The notes: generated by a model not told the origin, from the letters alone. Shown: positions 7,106-16,407, numbered from the stretch's first letter. The stretch is 62,205 nt of DNA from Pseudomonadota bacterium (GCA_022709365.1 JAKLIY010000023.1:1-62205); one strand, 5' to 3'. A program made the numbers and translations.

Positions 7106-7365
7106 GGTGGATGCGCTGCGCTTATCCACCCTACCATAAACCTTCCCGGCAACGATGATTAAGTGGATATCCCATGCTGAAAGAACACCTGGGCTACGTC
7201 GCCGATCACATCCGACTCGACCGGTTCCGGGCCGCCATCGCCCAGACCATCAACGCGGGGGACCGCATTGCCGACCTGGGCTGCGGCTCCGGCATCCTGG
7301 GCCTGTTGTGCCTGCGGGCCGGCGCGGGCCGGGTGTATGGCATCGACTCCACGGCCATGATCGAG
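7106..7365 (+). repeat. 260-bp direct repeat, copy 2, beginning with a REP unit
   Basis: This second copy of 6247-6506 starts with the REP palindrome 7106-7130 and carries the 5' end of the intact methyltransferase gene. The untranslated leader of that gene is therefore partly REP sequence. Confidence 0.9.
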
Positions 7366-8292
7366 ATGGCCCGCGAGACCTTCTCGCGCGCCGGCTGGGC
7401 CGAGCGAGTGACCTGCATCCGTGGTCATTCCCATCGCGTCGTATTGCCGGAGCCGGTCGATGTGGTGATCTGCGACCACGTCGGCTACTTCGGCTTCGAT
7501 TACGGCATCGTGCATACGCTCCAGGATGCGCGGCGGCGGTTCCTCAAGCCCGGCGGCACCCTGATTCCCGCCCGGATTCGGCTTCGGCTTGGCGCGGTTG
7601 AATCAGAGAAATGCCGCGACAAGGCCGAGGGCTGGCGGGCGGAGAGCGTGCCAGACGAATTTCATTGGCTGCGCCAGCATACCGTCAACGCTAAACACGC
7701 GGTCGAACTGCCGCCCAAGGCCCTATTGGGCGCGCCCGCCGTGTTGGGCGACATCGACTTGTATACCGACAACCCGGACTTTTTCTCGTGGACCGCAGAG
7801 CTGCGCATCCAGCGTGACGGCATAATGCACGGCCTGGCCGGCTGGTTCGAGTGCGAGCTGGCCGAGGACGTGTGGATGACCAACTCGCCGCTGGCGGAGC
7901 GCCCCATCCAGCGCTCGCAGGCCTTTTTACCCATCGACGAGGCGGTTCCGGTGAAAACGGGGGATTCGGTCAAAGCCAGGGTCATGGCCCGGCCCGCCGA
8001 TCACCTGATCGCCTGGGTCGTGGACTTTCCCGCCACCGGCCGGCGTTTCAGCCATTCGACCTGGCAGGGGTTGCTGCTGGCGCCCGAGGACCTGATGCGC
8101 TCCCGACCGGATCGAGTCCCGCGTTTGAGCCGGGAGGGACAGGCGCGCATCACCGTACTCGGCTACTGCGACGGGAAACGCACGGCTCGGGAAATCGAAC
8201 AGGCCGTGTTGCGGGACCATCCGAATCTGTTCCCGTCCCCGGAGGAAATCTCCCGTTTCGTGGCGCGGGCGCTGGGCCAAGATACCGAATAA
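7174..8292 (+). CDS. PRMT-like SAM methyltransferase with a C-terminal PqqD-like domain
   Basis: 372 residues. Residues 1-150 form a class I methyltransferase fold with ADLGCGSGILGL (motif I), VYGIDSTAMIEMAR (acidic loop) and VVICDHVGYFGFDYGI at the position of the PRMT double-E loop. A beta-barrel region follows, with QAFLPIDEAVPVKTGD resembling the PRMT dimer/barrel segment. The last 60 residues (ARITVLGYCDGKRTAREIEQ to FVARAL) look like a PqqD/RRE-type winged helix, which would let the enzyme bind a leader peptide itself. The kinase gene overlaps its stop by one base, so the two are coupled. The methylated residue is unknown. It is not of the PIMT type described for some lasso peptides. 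Confidence 0.8.
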   Translation: MLKEHLGYVADHIRLDRFRAAIAQTINAGDRIADLGCGSGILGLLCLRAGAGRVYGIDSTAMIEMARETFSRAGWAERVTCIRGHSHRVVLPEPVDVVICDHVGYFGFDYGIVHTLQDARRRFLKPGGTLIPARIRLRLGAVESEKCRDKAEGWRAESVPDEFHWLRQHTVNAKHAVELPPKALLGAPAVLGDIDLYTDNPDFFSWTAELRIQRDGIMHGLAGWFECELAEDVWMTNSPLAERPIQRSQAFLPIDEAVPVKTGDSVKARVMARPADHLIAWVVDFPATGRRFSHSTWQGLLLAPEDLMRSRPDRVPRLSREGQARITVLGYCDGKRTAREIEQAVLRDHPNLFPSPEEISRFVARALGQDTE

Positions 8293-9194
8293 TGGTCGAA
8301 CTCCACTTGCAATCCGCCCGGCTTCAGCCGCCGGTCAATCATCCGCCATTTCACACCTGGACGTTCCGGGACGGGACGCTGTGGACCGAGTTCCATCGCA
8401 CGAACGGCGGATATCTGCTGCGCTTTCCAAACCTGGCGGACTTTCAGGTTTCAGCGGACGGCCTCCACGTCACCGGCTTCCCCGCGCCCGAGGTGTCCAA
8501 GGCCACCTCCCAGCACCTCTATCTCAACCAGGTGCTGCCGCTGGTGCTGAGCAAGCTCGGCAAGCTGGTGTTTCACGCCAGCGCGGTTGAGATCGGTGGG
8601 GGCGCGGTTGCCTTTGTCGCCGAGTCGGGGCGGGGCAAATCCACGCTGGCGGCCAGTTTCGCGGTCAATGGGTTTCGCTTCCTGACCGACGACGGCCTGG
8701 TGGTCGAACCGGGAGTTGACGGTTTTGCGGCCCTGCCCAGCCATCCGTCCATCCGCTTGTGGGAAGACAGCGAGGACGCGCTGGTCCCGCCGACGGCCCG
8801 GCGTGCGCCCCCGGTGCACTACACCGCCAAGGCGCGCTTTCTGGCCGACGAGGACCTGGCGTTCTGCGACCAGCCCCGGCCGTTGCAGCGAGTCTATTTC
8901 CTGGGCGATGGCCGCACCGCGACGCTGGAATTGCATCGCCTGACCCCGGCCGAGGCCGTGATCGAGTGGGTGAAACACTCCTTCCTGCTGGATATCGAAG
9001 AAAAGCCCCGGCTGGCTTCCCATTTCGATCAGGTGGCGAAACTGGCGAACCAGCCGATCCATTACCGCCTCGATTACCCGCGACGGTTCGAGGACCTGGC
9101 GCACGTCCGGGAGGCCATTGTGGAGCACGCGCGCCATGAGTACGTCTGGAAATTTGCCGGGATGGGTGTACTCACTGACTCATCCCATATCTGA
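8292..9194 (+). CDS. HPr kinase-like peptide kinase of the lasso cluster
   Basis: 300 residues from ATG 8292, overlapping the methyltransferase stop (TAATG). The N-terminal 90 residues match cluster-associated kinases. The catalytic part shows LVFHASAVEI (conserved His), the P-loop VAESGRGKST and FLTDDGLVVEPG (Asp pair), as in HprK-type kinases. In paeninodin-type lasso clusters such kinases phosphorylate the C-terminal Ser of the peptide. The natural tail appears displaced: a second copy of the last 28 codons occurs at 9923-10006 beyond an AbrB-Doc module, and this gene ends with a short unrelated tail (HEYVWKFAGMGVLTDSSHI). Core motifs are intact, so activity is plausible. Confidence 0.82.
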   Translation: MVELHLQSARLQPPVNHPPFHTWTFRDGTLWTEFHRTNGGYLLRFPNLADFQVSADGLHVTGFPAPEVSKATSQHLYLNQVLPLVLSKLGKLVFHASAVEIGGGAVAFVAESGRGKSTLAASFAVNGFRFLTDDGLVVEPGVDGFAALPSHPSIRLWEDSEDALVPPTARRAPPVHYTAKARFLADEDLAFCDQPRPLQRVYFLGDGRTATLELHRLTPAEAVIEWVKHSFLLDIEEKPRLASHFDQVAKLANQPIHYRLDYPRRFEDLAHVREAIVEHARHEYVWKFAGMGVLTDSSHI

Positions 9195-9238
9195 AAATCC
9201 AGAAAAATCGCTCGACAATCAATCAGGACAAGGCTATG

Positions 9239-9262
9239 GTGTTATTATCCTTGTAATAACAC
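9239..9262. promoter_or_regulatory. Inverted-repeat operator before the AbrB-Doc module
   Basis: A perfect 9-bp inverted repeat, GTGTTATTA (9239-9247) and TAATAACAC (9254-9262) with a six-base spacer, lies 13 bases before the antitoxin ATG. AbrB/MazE-type antitoxins repress their own operons through such A/T-rich palindromes. The assignment is by position and symmetry. Confidence 0.6.
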
Positions 9263-9274
9263 GGCGCCTCATCA

Positions 9275-9499
9275 ATGATCACTCTCAAGCTCACGGCCAT
9301 CGGCAATTCGGTCGGCGTCATTTTACCGAGGGAGGCGCTGGCCGCCCTCAAACTGGAAAAAGGCGATATCGTCTATCTGACGGAATCGCCCGAGGGCTAC
9401 CGACTGACGCCCTACGATTCACAGTTCGCCCAGCAAATGACCCTCGCCCGGCGGATCATGAAGAAACGGCGTAATGTGTTGCGCGAGTTGGCGAAGTGA
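9275..9499 (+). CDS. AbrB/MazE-type antitoxin
   Basis: 74 residues. The N-terminal swapped-hairpin DNA-binding domain is plain (LKLTAIGNSVGVILPREALA, then LEKGDIVYL), followed by a basic C-terminal tail that would wrap the toxin (ARRIMKKRRNVLRELAK). It is the first gene of a pair with the Doc-like toxin, overlapping it by a few bases. Antitoxins of this type bind the palindromic operator of their own promoter; a suitable one lies at 9239-9262. Confidence 0.85.
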   Translation: MITLKLTAIGNSVGVILPREALAALKLEKGDIVYLTESPEGYRLTPYDSQFAQQMTLARRIMKKRRNVLRELAK

Positions 9500-9501
9500 C
9501 G

Positions 9502-9918
9502 ATGATCCACTGGGTGGATGAGGCTGTCGTACTGGCGCTGCATGAAGAACACCTGGCCGAACACGGCGGCGCGCTGGGCCTTCGCGAGCGGGGCCTTTTG
9601 CAATCAGCCCTGACTCGTCCTCTGCATCTGGCGACTTACGAAAGCCCCGACTTTGCCGCCTTGGCGGCGGCTTACGCCTACGGCATCACCCGCAACCATC
9701 CCTTCCTTGATGGCAACAAGCGCACCGCTTTCACCGTCATGGAACTTTTTCTGAATCTGAATGGACTCGACCTGACTGCCGATGATTCATCCTGTGTGGC
9801 GATCATGCTGGAACTGGCCCAGGGAACGTTACCTGAAAATCGCTTGATCAACTGGCTGAGGGAATGGACGCAGGCGTTAGCGGGCGACGAGGTCGGCGGA
9901 CTGGATCGAGCAACTTGA
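9502..9918 (+). CDS. doc: Doc-type Fic-domain toxin
   Basis: About 138 residues. The Fic core HPFLDGNKRTAF (family HxFx[D/N]GNKR) identifies a death-on-curing toxin; P1 Doc inactivates EF-Tu by phosphorylation. The N-terminus (VLALHEEHLAEHGGALGLRERGLLQSAL) is also typical. An alternative GTG start lies at 9496, overlapping the antitoxin stop. Four bases after the toxin stop begins a duplicated 3' end of the upstream kinase gene, so this module appears to have inserted there. Confidence 0.88.
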   Translation: MIHWVDEAVVLALHEEHLAEHGGALGLRERGLLQSALTRPLHLATYESPDFAALAAAYAYGITRNHPFLDGNKRTAFTVMELFLNLNGLDLTADDSSCVAIMLELAQGTLPENRLINWLREWTQALAGDEVGGLDRAT

Positions 9919-9922
9919 CCCC

Positions 9923-10006
9923 CAGCCGATCCATTTCCGCCTCGATGACCCGAGACGATTCGAGGATTTGGCGCGTGTCCGGGAGGCCATTGTGGAACAT
10001 GCGCGA
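9923..10006 (+). pseudogene. Second copy of the kinase 3' end
   Basis: The 84 bases 9923-10006 match 9051-9134 of the kinase gene (about 86% by eye) and translate as QPIHFRLDDPRRFEDLARVR, then EAIVEHAR, close to the kinase's own QPIHYRLDYPRRFEDLAHVR. The frame then reads SGGKVMKSHTELL, probably the ancestral kinase C-terminus. It has no start and is a relic left on the far side of the AbrB-Doc module. Confidence 0.8.
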
Positions 10007-10055
10007 TCCGGAGGTAAGGTTATGAAGAGCCATACTGAATTATTAGGAGATTGCT

Positions 10056-10676
10056 ATGCAGAATCTGGCTGTCCAAACCGTTTTCGATGCTGAAGCCTAT
10101 CTCGCCTGGGAAGAGCGACAAGTGGAAAAGCACGAATTCATCGCCGGCGAGGTGTTCGCCATGGCAGGGGCGCGGCGCGAACATGTGGTGGTGTCTTTAA
10201 ATCTGGCCGCGGCTTTCAAGCAACGGCTGCGTGGCGGGCCGTGTCAGGCGTATGTCGCGGATTTGAAAGTGCGAGTGGAGGCGGCGGATGCCTTTTTCTA
10301 CCCGGATGTCGTGGTCTCCTGCGATCCGCGCGATCACGTAGCAGACCAGTTCATCGCCCATCCGACCTTGATCGTGGAAGTATTGTCGGAGTCCACCGCC
10401 GCCTTTGACCGCGGCCACAAGTTCGCGGCTTACCGCACGCTGCCCTCGTTACGGGAATATGTGCTGGTGGACATCGAAGCGCGTCGCCTGGAAACGTTCC
10501 GGCGTACTCCGGAAAACGACTGGTTACTTCACGAATTTCTTCCCGGTTGCGGAGAGTGCGGTTTCCCGGCGTTGAACGTCTCGATTCCGTTCGACGAAAT
10601 CTTTGAAAATGTCGCCCCTCAGGCAGGATCAGAGGATTTTCCGCGCCCCAACGATGGAGGGAAGATAACATGTTAA
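10056..10676 (+). CDS. Uma2-family PD-(D/E)xK nuclease-like protein
   Basis: 206 residues recognisable as a Uma2 family protein: a start with AEAYLAWEERQVEKHEFIAG, then GEVFAMAGARREHVVV, AYVADLKVRV, YPDVVVSC with the metal-binding Asp, HPTLIVEVLSESTAAFDRGHK and KFAAYRTLPSLREYVLVD. The family has a restriction-endonuclease-like fold but no settled function, and is highly amplified in cyanobacteria and some large proteobacterial genomes. It overlaps the PqqD-like gene by seven bases, so it is cotranscribed with it, probably as an inserted passenger. Confidence 0.85.
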   Translation: MQNLAVQTVFDAEAYLAWEERQVEKHEFIAGEVFAMAGARREHVVVSLNLAAAFKQRLRGGPCQAYVADLKVRVEAADAFFYPDVVVSCDPRDHVADQFIAHPTLIVEVLSESTAAFDRGHKFAAYRTLPSLREYVLVDIEARRLETFRRTPENDWLLHEFLPGCGECGFPALNVSIPFDEIFENVAPQAGSEDFPRPNDGGKITC

Positions 10677-10945
10677 CTTGCGACGCTCGTTTGAAAATTC
10701 CCGATCAGGTGGTCACGCGCCAGGTCGGTGACGAAACCGTCCTCCTCAACCTGGAATCCGGAACCTACTTCGGCCTCGATCCGGTGGGCAGCCGCTTCCT
10801 CGAACTGCTCCATACCGAAGGTGCGCTCGCGGTGGTCATCGCCCGGATGCTGGAAGAGTTCGACGTAACTGAAATGCAACTGGAGGCCGATCTCCTGCGG
10901 CTCGCGGATGAGATGCTCGTCAGCGGTCTGCTCGAAGCGGCGTAG
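10670..10945 (+). CDS. PqqD-like RiPP recognition protein (lasso B1)
   Basis: A 91-residue PqqD-fold protein. The opening strands (VVTRQVGDETVLLNLESGTYFGLDPVGSRFLELL) contain the LNLESGTYFGLDPVG signature shared by lasso B1 proteins, followed by a winged-helix region. Family role: it binds the YxxPxLxxxG part of the leader and delivers the precursor to B2. The matching leader motif is present in the protein at 4933-5346. The gene overlaps Uma2 and precedes the exporter by about 50 bases. Confidence 0.88.
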   Translation: MLTCDARLKIPDQVVTRQVGDETVLLNLESGTYFGLDPVGSRFLELLHTEGALAVVIARMLEEFDVTEMQLEADLLRLADEMLVSGLLEAA

Positions 10946-10998
10946 CGATTCAGGAATCGGTCAGTGGGTCGCCCGCATGGCCGATCAGGGAGATCAGG

Positions 10999-12879
10999 TT
11001 GGAAAAAGCGAATCGCACCACTTACTTAGTCGAGCGATTCCGCAAGGCGCGGGTGCAGTTGCCCTATCTGCCCTGGGCGCTGGGGCTGATCTGGCGCGCG
11101 ACCCGTGGCTGGACGCTGGCCTGGGCGGCGCTGGTGATCGTCCAGGGCCTGCTGCCCGTCGCGGTGGTGCTGTTGACCCGCACTCTGGTGGACAGCCTGG
11201 TCCTCACGCTGCAAGCGCCGGACGACGGGCCGGCGCTGCAGCAAACCCTGCTCTGGGTAGCGCTGATGGCCGGGTTACTGCTGCTCGGCGAAGGTCTGCG
11301 CGGCGTCGCCGCCTGGGTGCGCGCCGCGCAGGCGGAATGGCTGCGGGATCACCTCGACGATTTGCTGCACGCCCAGGCGATCCGCCTGGATCTGAGCTAT
11401 TACGAAACCGCTGAATACTACGATCAGTTGCACCGGGCGCGGGTGGATGCCCTCAGTCGTCCGCAGGCGCTGCTGGAGAACCTCGGCCATCTGGCGCAGA
11501 ACGGCCTGACTCTGCTGGCCATGGCCGGCGTCCTGTGGGGCTACGCGCCCTGGTTGCCGCTGGTGCTGATTGGCGGCGCGCTGCCGGCGCTGGCGGTGGC
11601 GGCGCGGTTCATCGTGCGCTTCCATCGGTGGCGCATCCGCAATACCGGCAACGAACGCCGGGCGAACTACTACGACTGGCTGCTGACCTGGGACCGGGCA
11701 GCGGCGGAACTGCGCCTGTTCGATCTCGGCGACTCGTTTCGGACCGCCTATCGCGCCGTGCGCGGCCAACTGCGCGGCGAGCGCCTGCAACTCGCCCGCC
11801 AGCAGATGCTGGCCGAACTGGGGGCGGACGCCATCGCGCTGCTGACCATGGGGTTGACGATCGCCTGGATGGTCGGACGGCTGGCGCAGGGTTCGGCCAG
11901 TCTGGGCGATCTGGCGCTGTTCTATCAGGTGTTCACCCAGGGGCAGCGGCTGATGCGCACCGCGCTGGGCAGCGTCGGCGAGATGTACAGTAATCTACTG
12001 TTCCTGGAAAACCTGCACGAATTTCTGGCCCTGCGTCCCAAGGTTACGGACCCGTCCCGGCCCGCGCCCCTCCCACCGGGTGCGCTGGGGACCCTCCGGC
12101 TGGAAAAGGTGAGCTTCCGCTATCCCGGCAGCCAGCGGCTGGCGCTGGAGGGGTTCGATCTGACGATCCCTGCTGGCCAGATTGCGGCCATCGTCGGCGA
12201 GAACGGCGCCGGCAAGAGTACGCTGATCAAGCTGTTGTGCCGGTTCTACGATCCCGAGGCGGGCCGGGTCAGCCTGGATGGCGTGGACCTGCGCGAACTG
12301 GCGCTGGCCGACTGGCGCCGGCGGATCACCGTGCTGTTTCAGGAGCCGGTGCACTATCACGACACCGTCGCCTACAACCTGAGCTGTGGCGACCTGGCCG
12401 CTGCGCCGGACGCCAGGGCGCTGGCCGCCGCCGCCCGCGCCGCCGGGGCCGAAGGACCGATCCAGCGCCTGCCGCAAGGCTATGCGTCGGTGCTGGGCAA
12501 ATGGTTTGGCGGCGCGGAACTCAGCGTGGGCGAATGGCAGCGGCTGGCGTTGGCCCGCGCCTTTCTGCGGCGTTCCACCCTGCTGATTCTGGACGAACCG
12601 ACCAGCGCCATGGATTCCTGGGCGGAAGCCGACTGGCTGGCGCGGTTTCGTGCGCTGGCCGCCGGCCGCACCGCCATCGTGATCACCCACCGCTTTACCA
12701 CCGCCCTGCACGCCGATGTGATTCACGTCATGGGGCAGGGCTGCGTCCTCGAATCGGGCAGCCACGCGGAGTTGCTGGCGCGCGGGGGGCGATATGCCCA
12801 GTCATGGGCGCAACAATGGCGGGAAGTCGAGGGATCGTCCACTCGCTCCACTCCCAGCCACAGGATCGATTTCAGCTAG
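10999..12879 (+). CDS. ABC exporter of the lasso cluster (permease-ATPase fusion)
   Basis: 626 residues with a type I exporter membrane domain (about 1-330) and an ATPase domain: Walker A GENGAGKST (near 401), Q-loop VLFQEPVHYHD, signature LSVGEWQRLALARAF, Walker B LLILDEPTSAMD and switch His in ITHRF. It lacks an N-terminal C39 peptidase, as do McjD-type lasso exporters, which agrees with leader removal by the separate B2 enzyme. The start is TTG at 10999 with AGGGAG upstream. It is the last gene of the cluster and probably exports the mature peptide and gives self-immunity. Confidence 0.87.
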   Translation: MEKANRTTYLVERFRKARVQLPYLPWALGLIWRATRGWTLAWAALVIVQGLLPVAVVLLTRTLVDSLVLTLQAPDDGPALQQTLLWVALMAGLLLLGEGLRGVAAWVRAAQAEWLRDHLDDLLHAQAIRLDLSYYETAEYYDQLHRARVDALSRPQALLENLGHLAQNGLTLLAMAGVLWGYAPWLPLVLIGGALPALAVAARFIVRFHRWRIRNTGNERRANYYDWLLTWDRAAAELRLFDLGDSFRTAYRAVRGQLRGERLQLARQQMLAELGADAIALLTMGLTIAWMVGRLAQGSASLGDLALFYQVFTQGQRLMRTALGSVGEMYSNLLFLENLHEFLALRPKVTDPSRPAPLPPGALGTLRLEKVSFRYPGSQRLALEGFDLTIPAGQIAAIVGENGAGKSTLIKLLCRFYDPEAGRVSLDGVDLRELALADWRRRITVLFQEPVHYHDTVAYNLSCGDLAAAPDARALAAAARAAGAEGPIQRLPQGYASVLGKWFGGAELSVGEWQRLALARAFLRRSTLLILDEPTSAMDSWAEADWLARFRALAAGRTAIVITHRFTTALHADVIHVMGQGCVLESGSHAELLARGGRYAQSWAQQWREVEGSSTRSTPSHRIDFS

Positions 12880-13434
12880 ATGAAGTCCGGGGTACGACAA
12901 CGATTCCTTCATTTTTGGGCCATAAGGATGTGATTCGATGGCCGGATTGCCCGACATGCCCAACCACCGGTGTCACCAACTCCTTTCCGGGTCGTCCAGC
13001 GAACTCATGTCCGCTTCGATAAAGCAGTGCCAAAAGTCCGTGCAACGCTACGCCTCGGCGTAATGGTACTTATTTTGCTGGAAAACTTTTTGAACGCCGA
13101 CAAACTCGATCGTTGGTTTAATACCGTTCGCCAATCTCAATATACCAGCCCTTTTAAGGTGGCAACGTAGAATCAATGGGTTACAGCGGAATTTCGTCAA
13201 GAATCGTGCCAAGTAGAAAATTTAAGTTAACAAATATCAATTGGTTATGTGAACACTTTAAAAGGGCTGGTCGGCCTGACCAATCCAGCTCACCAGTATG
13301 GATTTCACGGGTGCGATTTTAGGATTCATCCCGATAACGCGCCTGACCGCTACTGCGGGTGCTGGATGGCGAAGAACGCAGACGCGGTGGAGAACACGCC
13401 GGTGGATGTGCTCGTTTGCATCCTGGTGGCGCGC
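12880..13434. other. Gene-free stretch after the lasso cluster
   Basis: No convincing coding frame or tRNA is visible. Short frames (12970-13170, 13249-13464) have no recognisable motifs. The stretch contains the 14-bp inverted repeat pair at 13144-13271 and becomes A/T-rich around 13190-13260. No clear terminator for the exporter operon is seen. Confidence 0.6.
13144..13271. repeat. 128-bp segment with 14-bp terminal inverted repeats
   Basis: ACCAGCCCTTTTAA at 13144-13157 is exactly complementary to 13258-13271. The arrangement resembles a very small non-autonomous element, but no target-site duplication is evident in the flanks. Confidence 0.5.
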
Positions 13435-14202
13435 TCAGCCGCTCTTATCGCACAGAGGGTGTGAAGGGGGTAGAAGGTCGTCGAACTGGCGCAGCCGCGC
13501 CATGTCCAGCACGGTGATATGCCGGCCTTTCACGGCAATCAACTCGGATTCGCTCAGATCGTGCAGGATCCGCGACAGGGTTTCCGGAGTCAGATTCAGC
13601 CGCGAGGCGATGACGTGTTTGCTGGTCGGCAGTTCCAATGTGGCGGAGCCGCTGTCCGGCGTGCCCGCCAGGTGCAGCAGGAACCCGATCACCCGCTGGG
13701 TAGAGGAGTGCAGGGAGTAGTCTTCCACATCGTGAATCAGGCTGCGCAGGCGGATGCTCAGCCCCGCTAACATGCGACGGGCGAAGGCGCTGTCGTGATC
13801 AATGGCGGCGAAAATGCCCCGTTTGGCGATGTAGAGCAGGTGGGTATCCGCCAGCGCCTGAGCGAACACCGGACAAGGCTTCTCCAAGAACATCATCGCT
13901 TCGCCGAAGCTTTGCCCCGGTTCGATGATGGCTACCACCTTTTCGTGGCCCTGCGGCGAGGAAAACGCCAGCTTGACCTGGCCTTGCACGACCACGTAGA
14001 AACCGTCCAGCAAGGTGCCTCGCTGAAACAGAATTTGCCCCTTGCTCAGGCCGATTTCGCGCGCCGCCGCCGCCAGATTGACAATTTCGCTCTCGCGCAA
14101 CTGCTGAAACAGCGGCAGGTTGGCGAGCAACCCACCGATATTGATGGGGCTGCCCGTGCGTTTTCCTGCTCCTCCCTTTAGTGGGCAGCCCAGATTAGCC
14201 AC
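13435..14202 (-). CDS. dnr: Crp/Fnr-family regulator of Dnr type
   Basis: 255 residues if started at GTG 14202, which has GGAG eight bases upstream; the frame stays open to 14250. The cyclic-nucleotide-binding-like domain (ILFQRGTLLDGFYVVVQG, FGEAMMFLEKP) and a C-terminal helix-turn-helix (TSKHVIASRLNLTPETLSR, family recognition helix with PETLSR) match Dnr rather than classical FNR; no N-terminal Cys cluster for an Fe-S centre is present. Dnr proteins sense NO through heme and activate nir, nor and nos promoters. It is divergent from nirS, and a TTGAT-N4-GTCAA site lies between them, which could also serve autoregulation. Confidence 0.82.
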   Translation of the reverse strand: MANLGCPLKGGAGKRTGSPINIGGLLANLPLFQQLRESEIVNLAAAAREIGLSKGQILFQRGTLLDGFYVVVQGQVKLAFSSPQGHEKVVAIIEPGQSFGEAMMFLEKPCPVFAQALADTHLLYIAKRGIFAAIDHDSAFARRMLAGLSIRLRSLIHDVEDYSLHSSTQRVIGFLLHLAGTPDSGSATLELPTSKHVIASRLNLTPETLSRILHDLSESELIAVKGRHITVLDMARLRQFDDLLPPSHPLCDKSG

Positions 14203-14227
14203 GCTCTTTGCTCCAGGTATCGGAAGT

Positions 14228-14241
14228 TTGATGTAAGTCAA
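14228..14241 (+). promoter_or_regulatory. Dnr/FNR box upstream of nirS
   Basis: TTGATGTAAGTCAA fits the Dnr/FNR consensus TTGAT-N4-ATCAA with one change (GTCAA). It lies 90 bases before the nirS ATG and 26 bases upstream of the dnr start. An equally altered site stands before norC. Confidence 0.75.
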
Positions 14242-14283
14242 GGCGCGCAAGCCTCAGTTGCCGTAATTAAATAGCAGTGCTAA

Positions 14284-16068
<1,785 letters not shown>

Positions 16069-16086
16069 TCAGAAAGGGGAATTGTA

Positions 16087-16407
16087 ATGCGCATCAAGTA
16101 TTTAGGTCTGGTAGTGCTGGCTCTGGCAATCGTGCCGACGGCGCAGGCGAGCGAGGAACTGGCCAAGAAGTACAACTGCCTGGCGTGCCATCAGGTGGAC
16201 AAGAAGCTGGTCGGTCCGTCTTATCAGGACGTAGCCGCCAAGTACAAGGGCCAGGCCGACGCGCCAGACAAGCTGGCCGCCAAGGTAAAGGCTGGTGGCG
16301 TGGGTGTCTGGGGTCAGGTGCCGATGCCGCCCAATCCAACCGTACCCGATGCCGATCTCAAGGCCCTGATCGCGTGGATTCTGGCGCTGCCGCCTGCCGC
16401 TAAGTAG
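16087..16407 (+). CDS. nirM: Cytochrome c551-type electron donor
   Basis: 106 residues with a signal peptide (cut after AQA) and one heme site, NCLACHQ, followed by VGPSYQDVAAKYK and a methionine ligand in GQVPMPPN. It belongs to the small class I c551 cytochromes that feed electrons to NirS. It lies 18 bases after nirS on the same strand and is almost surely cotranscribed. Confidence 0.92.
   Translation: MRIKYLGLVVLALAIVPTAQASEELAKKYNCLACHQVDKKLVGPSYQDVAAKYKGQADAPDKLAAKVKAGGVGVWGQVPMPPNPTVPDADLKALIAWILALPPAAK

Noticed and set aside
13249..13464. Small ORF of 71 codons before the dnr gene
   Set aside because: No ribosome site or recognisable motif, and it runs into the complement of the dnr 3' end.
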